From contig JAIRZH010000145.1 in assembly GCA_031267335.1 (NCBI GenBank), forward strand, positions 1-20,569: a DNA stretch of 20,569 nucleotides. The letters are read 5' to 3'. The notes beneath the pieces were generated by a model. That model did no database searches, was not told the DNA's origin, and saw only the letters and a program-made list of their open reading frames with translations. How positions within the stretch are numbered: the first letter of the stretch is position 1; the number at the start of each line of letters is the position of its first letter. The translations under genes were made by a program, and so were the position numbers. Positions 1 to 7,598 of the stretch are shown here, one piece after another. The stretch comes from Oscillospiraceae bacterium. Its GTDB lineage: Bacteria > Bacillota > Clostridia > Oscillospirales > Acutalibacteraceae.

Positions 1-39
1 ACAAAATCTACACTGCTTAGAGATATTAGACAAGCTCTA
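1..39. repeat. Truncated end of MITE family A
   Basis: The first 39 bases (ACACTGCTTAGAGATATTAG then ACAAGCTCTAAG) match the right end of the ~162 bp family A element found complete at 8368-8529 and 14421-14583. There the corresponding end reads TTGCTTTAAAGATATTAAAC followed by AGGCTCT. The rest of the element would lie beyond the left edge of the window. Identified by eye from the shared terminal sequence. Confidence 0.55.
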
Positions 40-129
40 AGATTTTCTAAATCTCATTTAATGCATAAAATTGTTGTAAGTCTAGTTATAAATTTTTGGT
101 TTTTTTGGCGTGATCTGCCGTTTTAATTT

Positions 130-216
130 ATTTTATGACACCACATGTTCTTCTCTCAATTCCTTTGGCTCTAGCTTCTGTGATTCTAGCCCTTCCAGCG
201 ATTGTTTTGTCATCAA
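130..216 (-). pseudogene. Frameshifted extra repeat past the stop of the repeat protein
   Basis: Just downstream of the TAG of the 577-residue protein, the minus strand continues with another copy of its ~34-residue repeat, but out of frame. A one-base shift gives VDDKTIAGRARITEARAK, matching the in-frame repeats (DDKTIA...VPEARVKELREE). A second shift then gives KELREEHV before the next stop. The present C-terminus (LIENMG) is therefore best read as the result of an indel in an originally longer repeat array. What cannot be seen is whether the frameshift is fixed, phase-variable or an assembly error. Confidence 0.65.
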
Positions 217-1950
217 CTATCCCATATTCTCGATAAGTTTTAAAACTAATATTTCTCTCAATTCTTTGATTCTAGCTTCTGGGACTATGACGATTCCAGC
301 GATTGTTTCGTCATCAGGCATCATGTTCTTCTCGATAAATTTTAAAGCTTGTTCTTCCCTCGATTCTTTAATTAATTCTTTGACTCTAGCTTCTGGGACT
401 CCGGTTACTCTAGCGATTGTTTCGTCATCAGGCATCGTGTTCTTCTCGATAAGTTTTAAAGCTCGTTTTTCCTTCGATTCTTTAATTAATTCTTCGACTC
501 TAGCTTCTGGGACCCCGGTCCTTCTAGCGATTGTTTTGTTATTAAGACTCTTATTTCGCTCGAAAAGTTTTAAAACTTGTTCTTCCCTCAATTCTCCGAC
601 TCTAGCTTCTGGGACTCCGGTTTCTCCAGCGATTGTTTTGTCATCAAGCATCATGTTATTTTCGAAAAGTTTTAAAACTAATATTTCCCTCGATTTTTTG
701 ACTCTAGCTTCTGGGACTCCGGTTACTTCAGCGATTGTTTTGTCATCAAGCATCATGTTATTCTCGAAAAGTTTTAAAGCTTGTTCTTCACTCAATTTTC
801 TGACTCTAGCTTCTGTGATTCTGATTATTTCAGCGATTGCTTCGTCACTAAGCTTCCCCTCCACGATAAATTTTAAAGCTAATTCTTCCCTCATTTCTTT
901 GGCTCTAACTTTTGTGATTCCGAGCTTCATAGCGATTGTTTTATCACTATACTTCTTCTTGATAAGTTCAAGAACTTTATTAAGGTCTTCCTGCGGAGTG
1001 TCTTCAGGAAGTCTTTCGCTCTCAAAAGTCTGAGTAGAAGGTTGTCCAGAAAGCGTCGAATGGCTTTCGGGGTTACAAAAGTCTTGAAAAAATTCAAATT
1101 TTCTCGAGAATTCATCGTCTTCCTTTCCAAAGTCAAGCGGGAATTCGAAGTCCGTAGTAGCAGCAGTAGTAAAACTTAACTCCTGTGGCAACGGAACGGT
1201 TCCGAATTCTTTTTTCGTGACACGGAAAGTTGTTTTTTTCTGCGTGGGTAACACATGATAAGGCATAGGTGAGCACCCAAAGCGCTTAGGAAAACATCTA
1301 ATACTTTCATCTTGTTCAAGCATTTGTGGTCCTTCTTTATACTGGGTTCCAAAAAGATTATTAATTTCTTTTATGAATTTGTCAGAACTAACTTGTGATT
1401 CAATTGAATTTTTATATAAAAAAAATATTACTGAGCAAAAAAATTGATAGGACGGACAAAGCCCAAAATAATTATAAATTTCATTTTCACTTACATAATC
1501 TGTTATATTTGACCGATTAATACACCTAAATATTTCTGGCATGCGGCCGAACCGAGTCGGAGTAGACAACATTCTGAATGATAGAATTCTTAATACTAAA
1601 AAAATTTTTTTTTCTTCAAAATTTAAACACGTTTTTTGTGATTTTAATACTGATAATATTTTTCCTATTTCTATTTCTGATGAATAACCATCGATCGTTG
1701 ATGATATTAACTTTTCTAATTTTGGAATATTATCTGTTTCTAGAAACTGTGAAGGAATTTCTCGTAATAACAACATCGTTTGTATTAATTTTATATCATG
1801 AGACGTAAATATTTCTTCGATTTGCGATTTTGTAAGTAATTCTGGAGAAGGTCGCCACGTAAAAGGCTCATAATTCATAGCATAAACAAATGCAGACAAG
1901 CTGAGAACCATAGAAAACAAACAAAATAATGCAATTAACTTACGTTTCAT
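217..1950 (-). CDS. Exported protein with tandem ~34-residue helical repeats
   Basis: Function not recognised. The 577-residue product starts at an ATG preceded by GGAG at 5-base spacing. Residues 1-24 are a classical signal peptide (MKRK, hydrophobic core, VYA cleavage site; no lipobox), so it is probably secreted or on the outer surface. Residues 25-230 form a unique region with cysteines at 108, 143, 165, 172, 219 and 226. Residues 250-320 look like a low-complexity acidic/Ser-Thr linker. From 323 onward there are seven tandem repeats (323-357, 358-391, 392-425, 426-459, 460-497, 498-535, 536-569) and a partial eighth. The consensus is roughly LKLhExNxMxDDxTIA, then TGVPEARVxELREEQ. Units 3 and 4 are nearly identical, implying recent duplication; units 5 and 6 carry a 4-residue insertion (IKES). 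Each unit is predicted as a helix plus an HTH-like helical pair. It recalls, from memory only, the short helical tail of Rpn/PD-(D/E)XK transposase-family proteins, but no nuclease domain is visible here. Its neighbour at 2172-3320 is also exported and repeat-bearing. A surface or effector role is inference. Confidence 0.8.
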   Translation of the reverse strand: MKRKLIALFCLFSMVLSLSAFVYAMNYEPFTWRPSPELLTKSQIEEIFTSHDIKLIQTMLLLREIPSQFLETDNIPKLEKLISSTIDGYSSEIEIGKILSVLKSQKTCLNFEEKKIFLVLRILSFRMLSTPTRFGRMPEIFRCINRSNITDYVSENEIYNYFGLCPSYQFFCSVIFFLYKNSIESQVSSDKFIKEINNLFGTQYKEGPQMLEQDESIRCFPKRFGCSPMPYHVLPTQKKTTFRVTKKEFGTVPLPQELSFTTAATTDFEFPLDFGKEDDEFSRKFEFFQDFCNPESHSTLSGQPSTQTFESERLPEDTPQEDLNKVLELIKKKYSDKTIAMKLGITKVRAKEMREELALKFIVEGKLSDEAIAEIIRITEARVRKLSEEQALKLFENNMMLDDKTIAEVTGVPEARVKKSREILVLKLFENNMMLDDKTIAGETGVPEARVGELREEQVLKLFERNKSLNNKTIARRTGVPEARVEELIKESKEKRALKLIEKNTMPDDETIARVTGVPEARVKELIKESREEQALKFIEKNMMPDDETIAGIVIVPEARIKELREILVLKLIENMG

Positions 1951-2171
1951 AAATACTCCAATTAATTTAATTAAATATTAATTTACTTTAATTTTTTTAA
2001 AATATTAATATTAACTTTATTAACTTTAAATCGCTAAAATTTAGTTTTGCTAAGCTGCTTAATCGGCGAATAGATTACTAAAAAAATGGCTAAACAATTG
2101 CCTTAAAATAATTATTATAAAAAAATGACTAAAATATAGTCAATAAAATTTTTTTAAATTTATAAAATTTT

Positions 2172-3320
2172 CTAATGACACAGCAATTTATAATTTAGAA
2201 ATTCAATAAAATATTTCAAATTAAAAAGTTTTATTTTCTGAAACGACTTTAAAAAATAAAAATCCGGTATTTGACAAAAAATTCCTCTAATTCCTTTAAA
2301 TGAACAAAGCTTAAAATTTTGTTTTACAATTTCTTTTTCTTCCGGTGGCAAACAACTAAACTGAGTATAATTATGTAAACATAAATCTTCAAATGAACAT
2401 GCAATGTCTAAATTTGAAATTATTATTTTTAATATTGCTAAACATTCAGTTTTTTCATAAGAAGTAAGAAATATAGAATTTAAAATTTTGCTAAATATTA
2501 GATTTTGTTTAAATGTAATTAATTTACTAAAAATTTCTTTCAAAAAATATAAAACATTAATCGGTGTAAAAAGAAATATTTTATTTAAAGTTTTAAAATC
2601 TGAATTTAAAATTTTTCTGCTTTTAAAAAATATTTCAACAAAAGAATCCCATTTTTCTTGCAACGACTGCGTTTCATCTTGATTCATATCACATATTGTA
2701 TCCTGCGAAATAACTTGATCTGTATCTGGACTCTGATTTTTAAGCTTTGCTTTAATTTTTTGAATTGATCTCGGCTTAAACTCCTTATCCTGCTCCTGCA
2801 ATTTGTGTATCGCATCCTGCAAAATATCTTGATCTGTATCTAGAATCCGATTTCCAAGCTCTGCTTTAATTTTTTGAATTAACCATGATTTGTGTATCAT
2901 ATCCTGCAAAATATCTTGATTTGTATTTGGATTCCAATCAACCCCCTGCGTGTGTTTCGGGATCTCGCACTTCTTCTTAAACAGCCGCAACAACAGTTGT
3001 TCCATCTGTTCAATTGCATATTTCTTTATAAAGTTTTTAGGCTCACGTATATGTATTTCAAGATTCCAACCAAACTCCGTATCCTGCTCCTGCGATTGGA
3101 GATTTTTCAAAAAACCTTGATAGCACTTTTCACATCTGCAACTATAACAGTTTTCTTCTCCGGTTGATCGCTCGGCTCCCATTACCACGACATGCAGTAT
3201 AAAAACTATAAAAATCGATATTATTGTCGCTAGACTCATTACAAAAACTTTTGGAAAAATTTGCTTTATTTTTTCGCTAATTTTTATAAAATTTTTATTT
3301 ATTATGATTAATTTATACAT
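2172..3320 (-). CDS. Unrecognised membrane-anchored or exported repeat protein
   Basis: No family recognised. 382 residues; the ATG lies about 10 bases after AAGGAA, a weak spacing. The N-terminus is basic (residues 1-24), followed by one hydrophobic helix (about 26-48) that could be a signal anchor or a long signal peptide. Directly after it comes a CxxCxCxxC cluster (C58, C61, C63, C66), which could bind metal or form disulfides. Residues 75-215 contain an imperfect tandem repeat: SIQKIKAKLKNQ-like helical segments alternating with DTDQDILQDxIHK (131-145, 162-175, 200-212). The repeat is also visible in the DNA (ATCCTGC...ATCTTGATCTGTATCT). Residues 220-382 are hydrophobic and Cys-containing (C293, C308, C314, C323, C339, C349), possibly globular. 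It is a neighbour of the 577-residue exported repeat protein, on the same strand with a 221 bp gap. Envelope or secreted function is inference. Confidence 0.7.
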   Translation of the reverse strand: MYKLIIINKNFIKISEKIKQIFPKVFVMSLATIISIFIVFILHVVVMGAERSTGEENCYSCRCEKCYQGFLKNLQSQEQDTEFGWNLEIHIREPKNFIKKYAIEQMEQLLLRLFKKKCEIPKHTQGVDWNPNTNQDILQDMIHKSWLIQKIKAELGNRILDTDQDILQDAIHKLQEQDKEFKPRSIQKIKAKLKNQSPDTDQVISQDTICDMNQDETQSLQEKWDSFVEIFFKSRKILNSDFKTLNKIFLFTPINVLYFLKEIFSKLITFKQNLIFSKILNSIFLTSYEKTECLAILKIIISNLDIACSFEDLCLHNYTQFSCLPPEEKEIVKQNFKLCSFKGIRGIFCQIPDFYFLKSFQKIKLFNLKYFIEFLNYKLLCH

Positions 3321-3358
3321 AATATACTAAATTCCTTTTCTCGAAAATACTTCCGATT

Positions 3359-4024
3359 TTATAATTTTTTTACTAATTCTAAATTATTTTTAAGTATATA
3401 TCTTGATTCCACAGTTCCCCTTACCATTGTTAACGGATAAACTGTACTGGCTCGACCTATTATTGTTCCTGGATTTAAAACTGAATTACATCCTACTTCG
3501 GAAAAATCGCCTAAAATTGCTCCTAACTTTTTCATGTTTGTATCGATTGTCTGATCATTAAATTTTATTTTAACGTTAGATTTATCAGATTTTAAATTTG
3601 AAATAATTACCCCTGCACCGATATGAGCTTTAAAGCCAAGAATAGAATCGCCAACATAATTAAAATGTGGAGTTTGGGAATTATCGAAAAGTATACAATT
3701 TTTAAGCTCAGTTGAATTCCCCACGATTGAATTTTTTCCAACAATAACATTTCCACGTATGAAAGCCCCATAACGAATTTGCGCATTTGAATCAATAATT
3801 GTTGGGCTTAAAATACAACTTTGTTTCGGAATTTGTGTATCTTTAGCAACCCAGATGTTTTGGCTAATTTCGGAAAATTTACTTTTTGATAAACTTTTAC
3901 CAATTTCAATAATAAAATCACCAATTTTATTTATTGCGGTCCACGGAAATTCTTCTTTTTCAAAAAGCTTAATTGCCAAAGTATGCGATAAATCAAGCAA
4001 ATTTAATGTTTTAAATTTGTCCAT
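3359..4024 (-). CDS. Left-handed beta-helix (hexapeptide repeat) protein, GlmU-C-terminal-like
   Basis: 221 residues; ATG preceded by AAAGG at 7 bases. The C-terminal two thirds (about residues 57-215) is a run of hexapeptide turns of the [IVL]-G-x4 type (NAQIRYGAFIRGNVIVGKNS, VGDSILGFKAHIGAGVIISN, LGDFSEVGCNSVLNPGTIIG), ending in TVYPLTMVRGTV. The N-terminal ~55 residues are helical and include a WTAINKIGDFI segment. This architecture is seen in clostridial proteins annotated as UDP-N-acetylglucosamine pyrophosphorylase-like or nucleotidyltransferase-associated acyltransferases. It lacks the GlmU nucleotidyltransferase domain, so no nucleotide transfer activity should be assumed. The HIGAGVIISN turn resembles the acetyl-CoA-binding part of GlmU. 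The substrate is unknown. It lies 175 bp downstream of dapB and could be in the same transcript. A role in sugar-nucleotide or cell-wall precursor metabolism is inference. Confidence 0.75.
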   Translation of the reverse strand: MDKFKTLNLLDLSHTLAIKLFEKEEFPWTAINKIGDFIIEIGKSLSKSKFSEISQNIWVAKDTQIPKQSCILSPTIIDSNAQIRYGAFIRGNVIVGKNSIVGNSTELKNCILFDNSQTPHFNYVGDSILGFKAHIGAGVIISNLKSDKSNVKIKFNDQTIDTNMKKLGAILGDFSEVGCNSVLNPGTIIGRASTVYPLTMVRGTVESRYILKNNLELVKKL

Positions 4025-4199
4025 TAAAAAACCTTTAAAAACTTAATTTTGGATTTTTATATTCTTGAAAATTTAACTGTTATTTATAATTATTTATTAT
4101 TTAAAGCTACTTGAAAACATCCGCACGCTCTGGCTATTGATTTTTATAAAACCTGGCGGTTTGAAAATAAAATAAGCAAGAAAATACCAAAATATGTTT

Positions 4200-4976
4200 T
4201 TATAAACAATCCATCAAATCAGTCATTGTATAAAAACCACTAGATTTAGATTTTATAAATTCTGCGGCACTAAGTGCACCACGGGCAAAAATTTCACGTG
4301 ACTCCGCAACGTGTTTTAAAGTAAAACACTCTCCGAGCCCGGCAAATATTATTTCATGTTCGCCTTTAATAGTTCCGCCTCGAATACAATGAATTCCTAT
4401 TTCATTACTATTGCGTTTACCCTCTATATTAGTTCTGTTAAAAACTAATTCGGTATTTTTTTCAGAAAGTGATTTCGCCATCATCATAGCCGTTCCACTT
4501 GGAGCATCTACTTTTTGATTATGATGCTTTTCTATTATTTCAATGTCGAATTCATTTCCTAAAATTTGTTTAGAAATTTTCGCTAATTTTATTAATAAAT
4601 TAACTGCTAAGCTCGTGTTGCTAGACATGAACACAGGAACATTTTTAGAAAATTCATGTATTAAATCACATTGTTCCTGAGTATAGCCCGTAGCACAAAT
4701 CACCAATGCAATACTATTTTTTTTCGCAAATTCAAGCAAAGAATCGAGTGCAGTAGGGCTAGAAAAATCAATTATAACATCGCACTTAATGTTAACTTGC
4801 GATGCATTTTCAAAAACCGGAGCAACATAAAAATTTTCGGAATCTTTTATTACATTGCCAAATTTTTTAACATTTCTATCGATTCCGGCAACGATTTTAG
4901 TATTTTCTCGGGTTAATGCTGTTTTAAATACCTCACGTCCCATTTTGCCAAAGCAACCACAAATAATTATTTCCAT
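4200..4976 (-). CDS. dapB: 4-hydroxy-tetrahydrodipicolinate reductase
   Basis: Reduces the product of DapA to tetrahydrodipicolinate with NAD(P)H in the cytosol, on the way to meso-diaminopimelate and lysine. 258 residues, normal family length. The Rossmann nucleotide loop GCFGKMGR is at 7-14. The family motif CATGYTQ (equivalent of GTTG) is at 94-100. The substrate/catalytic signature HHNQKVDAPSGTA is at 151-163, with the His-His pair, Lys155 and Asp157. The ATG has a good ribosome binding site (AAGGA, 5 bases upstream). It is the last gene of asd-dapA-dapB, 39 bp behind dapA. In spore formers this branch also supplies the precursor of dipicolinic acid, relevant because sigK is nearby. Confidence 0.97.
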   Translation of the reverse strand: MEIIICGCFGKMGREVFKTALTRENTKIVAGIDRNVKKFGNVIKDSENFYVAPVFENASQVNIKCDVIIDFSSPTALDSLLEFAKKNSIALVICATGYTQEQCDLIHEFSKNVPVFMSSNTSLAVNLLIKLAKISKQILGNEFDIEIIEKHHNQKVDAPSGTAMMMAKSLSEKNTELVFNRTNIEGKRNSNEIGIHCIRGGTIKGEHEIIFAGLGECFTLKHVAESREIFARGALSAAEFIKSKSSGFYTMTDLMDCL

Positions 4977-5015
4977 AATTTCCTTAATATATTTTATAAT
5001 CGCAAATTTAAATAA

Positions 5016-5963
5016 CTATTTTATAAGTCCATGTTTCATCATAACACTTCTTAATTTATTTTCACACTCTTGATTTAAACCTACTAACGGCAAACGGCAA
5101 TTCCCACAATCAAAATTCATCATTTTAAGTGCCGATTTAACAGGCATTGGGTTTACGTCATAAAACAATGCTTCCATTAGATCTTGATATCTTATCAATA
5201 ATTCGCGAGATTTCAAAAAGCTTCTTAATATTGATTTTTCTGATTCAGGATTTAAAGATTTTATTATTTCATTATCTATTTGCATAATCGAACTTGCTAT
5301 TTTTTGCGAAATTGCTGGGGCGATATTAGCAAAAGCTGAAATTATTCCAATCCCACCAGATGCTAAAATCGGTAAAGTTTGATCATCGTTTCCGGAATAA
5401 ACAGCTAAATTATCACCGCACATTGCGATAGTTTTGATTATCGAAGAAATATCTCCATTTGCTTCTTTGGTTGCCACAATATTTTCGATTTTAGAAAGCT
5501 CAAAATATGTTTCTGGCATAATATTTAATCCAGTTCGAGATGGAACATTATAAAGGATTACCGGTAATTCGATGCGGTTTGCGATATATTTATAATGCTG
5601 AATAATCCCGGATTGCGAAGTTTTGTTATAATATGGTGTTACTATTATTACTGCGTCAGCGCCTAATTCTTGGGCGCGAATTGATAGATTCATAGATTTT
5701 TCTGTGCAATTTGAGCCCGTGCCAACTATAACTGGAATTTTTTTATTGATTTTTTCAATAGTATATTTTATTACTTTTTCTCGTTCTTCATCGCTTAAAG
5801 TAGCCGATTCACCAGTCGTGCCGCAAACTAAAATTGCTTGTGTGCCGTTGTTGATTTGAAAATTTATTAATTTATCGAGCATTTTCAAATTTACTTGATT
5901 TTGTTCATCGAATGGTGTAACAATCGCAACTGCAGAACCTTTAAAAATTATCTTTTTACTCAA
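5016..5963 (-). CDS. dapA: 4-hydroxy-tetrahydrodipicolinate synthase
   Basis: Condenses pyruvate with aspartate semialdehyde; a class I aldolase-type TIM barrel in the cytosol. With the TTG start chosen here the protein has 315 residues. The key residues are Thr49-Thr50 (CGTTGES), Tyr138 (YNVPSRTG), Arg143 and the Schiff-base Lys166 (ATKEANGD), all at a constant +5 offset from the E. coli enzyme. An in-frame ATG lies 12 bases upstream (5973-5975), overlapping the asd stop as TAATG, but it has no Shine-Dalgarno. GAGG at 5970-5973 sits 6 bases before the TTG, which gives the usual short N-terminus (SKKIIFKGSAVAIVTPF). It is about 20 residues longer than typical ~292-residue homologues, with the extra residues in the helical region near 230-265 (IDNEIIKSLNPESEKSILR), before the conserved ALFYDVNPMPVK. 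Cotranscribed with asd and dapB. Confidence 0.97.
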   Translation of the reverse strand: MSKKIIFKGSAVAIVTPFDEQNQVNLKMLDKLINFQINNGTQAILVCGTTGESATLSDEEREKVIKYTIEKINKKIPVIVGTGSNCTEKSMNLSIRAQELGADAVIIVTPYYNKTSQSGIIQHYKYIANRIELPVILYNVPSRTGLNIMPETYFELSKIENIVATKEANGDISSIIKTIAMCGDNLAVYSGNDDQTLPILASGGIGIISAFANIAPAISQKIASSIMQIDNEIIKSLNPESEKSILRSFLKSRELLIRYQDLMEALFYDVNPMPVKSALKMMNFDCGNCRLPLVGLNQECENKLRSVMMKHGLIK

Positions 5964-5969
5964 AAAATA

Positions 5970-5973
5970 CCTC
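5970..5973 (-). promoter_or_regulatory. Ribosome binding site deciding the dapA start
   Basis: The minus-strand GAGG lies inside the upstream in-frame ATG context and 6 bases before TTG at 5961-5963. It supports TTG initiation, though reinitiation at the TAATG overlap with asd cannot be excluded. Confidence 0.55.
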
Positions 5974-5974
5974 A

Positions 5975-7054
5975 TTAAAAATTATTTTTAGTTAAATACC
6001 CGGATGTATAAAGTAGTTCCGCCAAAAGTACACTTCCGCCGGCGGCACCTCTTATTGTGTTGTGCGAAACACAAACGAATTTTATATCAAAAATAGAACA
6101 TTTGCGCAAACGTCCAACACTTATACTCATTCCGTTATAAATATTACGTTCTAATTTTGTTTGCGGCCTATCTTGATCTTCGAAAAAAGTTATTATCTTT
6201 TTCGGTGAACTTGGCAATCTTAATGGATTGAAATTTTGCCATCTTCTAATTACATCTTCTAATTCTATCTTTGTTTTAAAATTCGCAAAAACAGACGCCA
6301 TGTGGCCATCGCTAACTGGAACTCTTGAACAATGTGCGCTGATTTTTGGTCTGTTAGCTAAAACGATCCCACCGGGGCTAACATTGCCCCAAATTTTTAA
6401 AGGTTCAGTTTCGGTTTTTTGTTCTTCATTTTCTATAAACGGGATAATATTATCAATGATTTCCGGGAAACTATTAAAAGTTTTTCCGGCACCTGAAATT
6501 GCTTGATAAGTGCAAACTACTACAGAATTAATTAAAAAATCTTTTAAAGCATGTAGAGCAGGCAGAAAACATTGAATACTGCAATTTGGTTTTACAGCGA
6601 TAAAACCAAATTTTGTGCCAAGTTTCTTTTTTTGTATTGGTATAATATCGGTATGATTTGCATTAATTTCTGGAATTATTATAGGCACATGAGGAGTTTC
6701 ACGATGCGCACTATTATTTGAAATTACAGGGCATTCAAGTTTTGCGTATTTATATTCAAGCTCTTTTGTTTCTGATTTGCTCATGTTAATTGCAGAAAAA
6801 ACAAAATCACAGGATTGAGCAATTTTTTCAGCGTCAGAAACAGAATCCAAAACTATTTTCGAACGCAAATTTTCAGGAATCGGCGTATCTATATTCCAGC
6901 GGCCATTTAAAGCTTCTTCATAAGTTTTACCGCAGGATTTATTGCTCGCTGCAAGAATGTCGATATTAAACCATGGATGATTTTCGAGAATTTGAACAAA
7001 TCTTTGCCCTACAAAGCCAGTAGCTCCAAGGATTGCAACTGAAAGTTTTTTCAA
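5975..7054 (-). CDS. asd: Aspartate-semialdehyde dehydrogenase (archaeal/fungal-type)
   Basis: Reduces aspartyl-4-phosphate to aspartate semialdehyde with NADPH, the first step of the DAP/lysine/threonine/methionine branch. 359 residues. The NADP loop is GATGFVGQRF at 10-19. The catalytic Cys158 is in KPNCSIQCF. The substrate-binding Arg243 and catalytic His250 are in HCSRVPVSDGHMASVF. The GNVSPGGI segment and overall length fit the archaeal/yeast-type subfamily, which also occurs in Firmicutes, rather than the classical E. coli type. The start is TTG, with AAGGTGA ending 3 bases before it. First gene of asd-dapA-dapB; its stop overlaps the dapA upstream ATG by one base. The 544 bp upstream of it is largely repeat DNA, so the promoter is unclear. 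Confidence 0.96.
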   Translation of the reverse strand: MKKLSVAILGATGFVGQRFVQILENHPWFNIDILAASNKSCGKTYEEALNGRWNIDTPIPENLRSKIVLDSVSDAEKIAQSCDFVFSAINMSKSETKELEYKYAKLECPVISNNSAHRETPHVPIIIPEINANHTDIIPIQKKKLGTKFGFIAVKPNCSIQCFLPALHALKDFLINSVVVCTYQAISGAGKTFNSFPEIIDNIIPFIENEEQKTETEPLKIWGNVSPGGIVLANRPKISAHCSRVPVSDGHMASVFANFKTKIELEDVIRRWQNFNPLRLPSSPKKIITFFEDQDRPQTKLERNIYNGMSISVGRLRKCSIFDIKFVCVSHNTIRGAAGGSVLLAELLYTSGYLTKNNF

Positions 7055-7196
7055 AAGTCACCTTAAATATTAAAATTTAGTTTAAATATACCAAAAAAAT
7101 ATTTGATTACAAAATTCATTCTTGTTTTTTTAAATTCGATACTTTTAAAAAATATTATGATTTTAAATAAATCCATAGACCTATTTCGAATCGTTT

Positions 7197-7460
7197 GGAG
7201 CCTAATCTGATATTTCTTAGCAACGCAAATTTTATGATAAAATTTTTAAAATTCAAAGCGTGATTAGGACCTGTTTCAGTATTTGAAATGACAAAATTTT
7301 AAGTAATTTTCGGATTAGAAAAAGAATTTTTTTCATAATACTGACGTATTGTGAAAAAATTTAACGTATTACAAATTAAAAAGTATCAAAATATGGTCGC
7401 CAAACGATAGCGGAAACAGGCCCTGAATATACACTGCTTTAGAGATATTAAACAGGATCT
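7197..7460. repeat. MITE family A copy disrupted by a family C element
   Basis: 7197-7264 matches the left ~67 bp of the family A element at 8368-8529 (AGCCTAATCTGATATTTCTTAG, then AAAATTTTTAAAATTCAAAG). 7425-7460 matches its right end (CACTGCTTTAGAGATATTAA then ACAGGATCT). Between them sits a complete family C element (7266-7424). About 65-70 bp of the family A centre is missing, so this was insertion plus deletion, or a recombination, rather than a clean insertion. Confidence 0.7.
7266..7424. mobile_element. MITE-like element, family C (complete copy)
   Basis: A 159 bp element with terminal inverted repeats: the left end is AGGACCTGTTTC and the right end, reverse-complemented, is AGGGCCTGTTTC. 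The interior is AT-rich and carries AATACTGACGTATTGTG. The same sequence recurs in inverse orientation at 14132-14289 and, more diverged, at 13218-13362. There is no coding potential, so a transposase in trans would be needed. A TA target duplication is suggested by the 13218 copy but is not clear here. Confidence 0.75.
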
Positions 7461-7598
7461 AAGCGATGGTAAGTTGAACATACTTTTGCTCAAGCTAATT
7501 GATCAAATTATCAAAAAAAATATTTTATCGTTTCTCATCTGCATATACTTTCGAAACGTTTTTGAAGACTAAATTTTAAAGTCAGTGAATTTAATTTT
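7461..7598. other. Remainder of the sigK-asd intergenic gap
   Basis: Between the repeat block and the sigK stop I see no ORF, no RNA fold I can name and no convincing terminator. The whole 7055-7598 gap is 544 bp; 7055-7196 is likewise featureless AT-rich DNA. Confidence 0.5.

Noticed and set aside
130..990. CRISPR array
   Set aside because: The repeats at 130-990 are in-frame coding repeats of ~102-114 bp without spacer structure, and there are no cas genes.
110..1033. 307-codon plus-strand ORF
   Set aside because: It is antisense to the repeat array of the exported protein. Its openness follows from the repeat period being a multiple of three, and it is Ser/Leu/Phe-rich low-complexity without a ribosome binding site.
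4025..4199. Possible element between dapB and the hexapeptide gene
   Set aside because: AATAAGCAAGAAAATACCAA resembles part of a family B element but the match is short and without terminal repeats.
7055..7598. Lysine riboswitch or other leader upstream of asd
   Set aside because: I looked for a conserved leader, but the gap is MITE DNA and AT-rich filler with no recognisable aptamer core.
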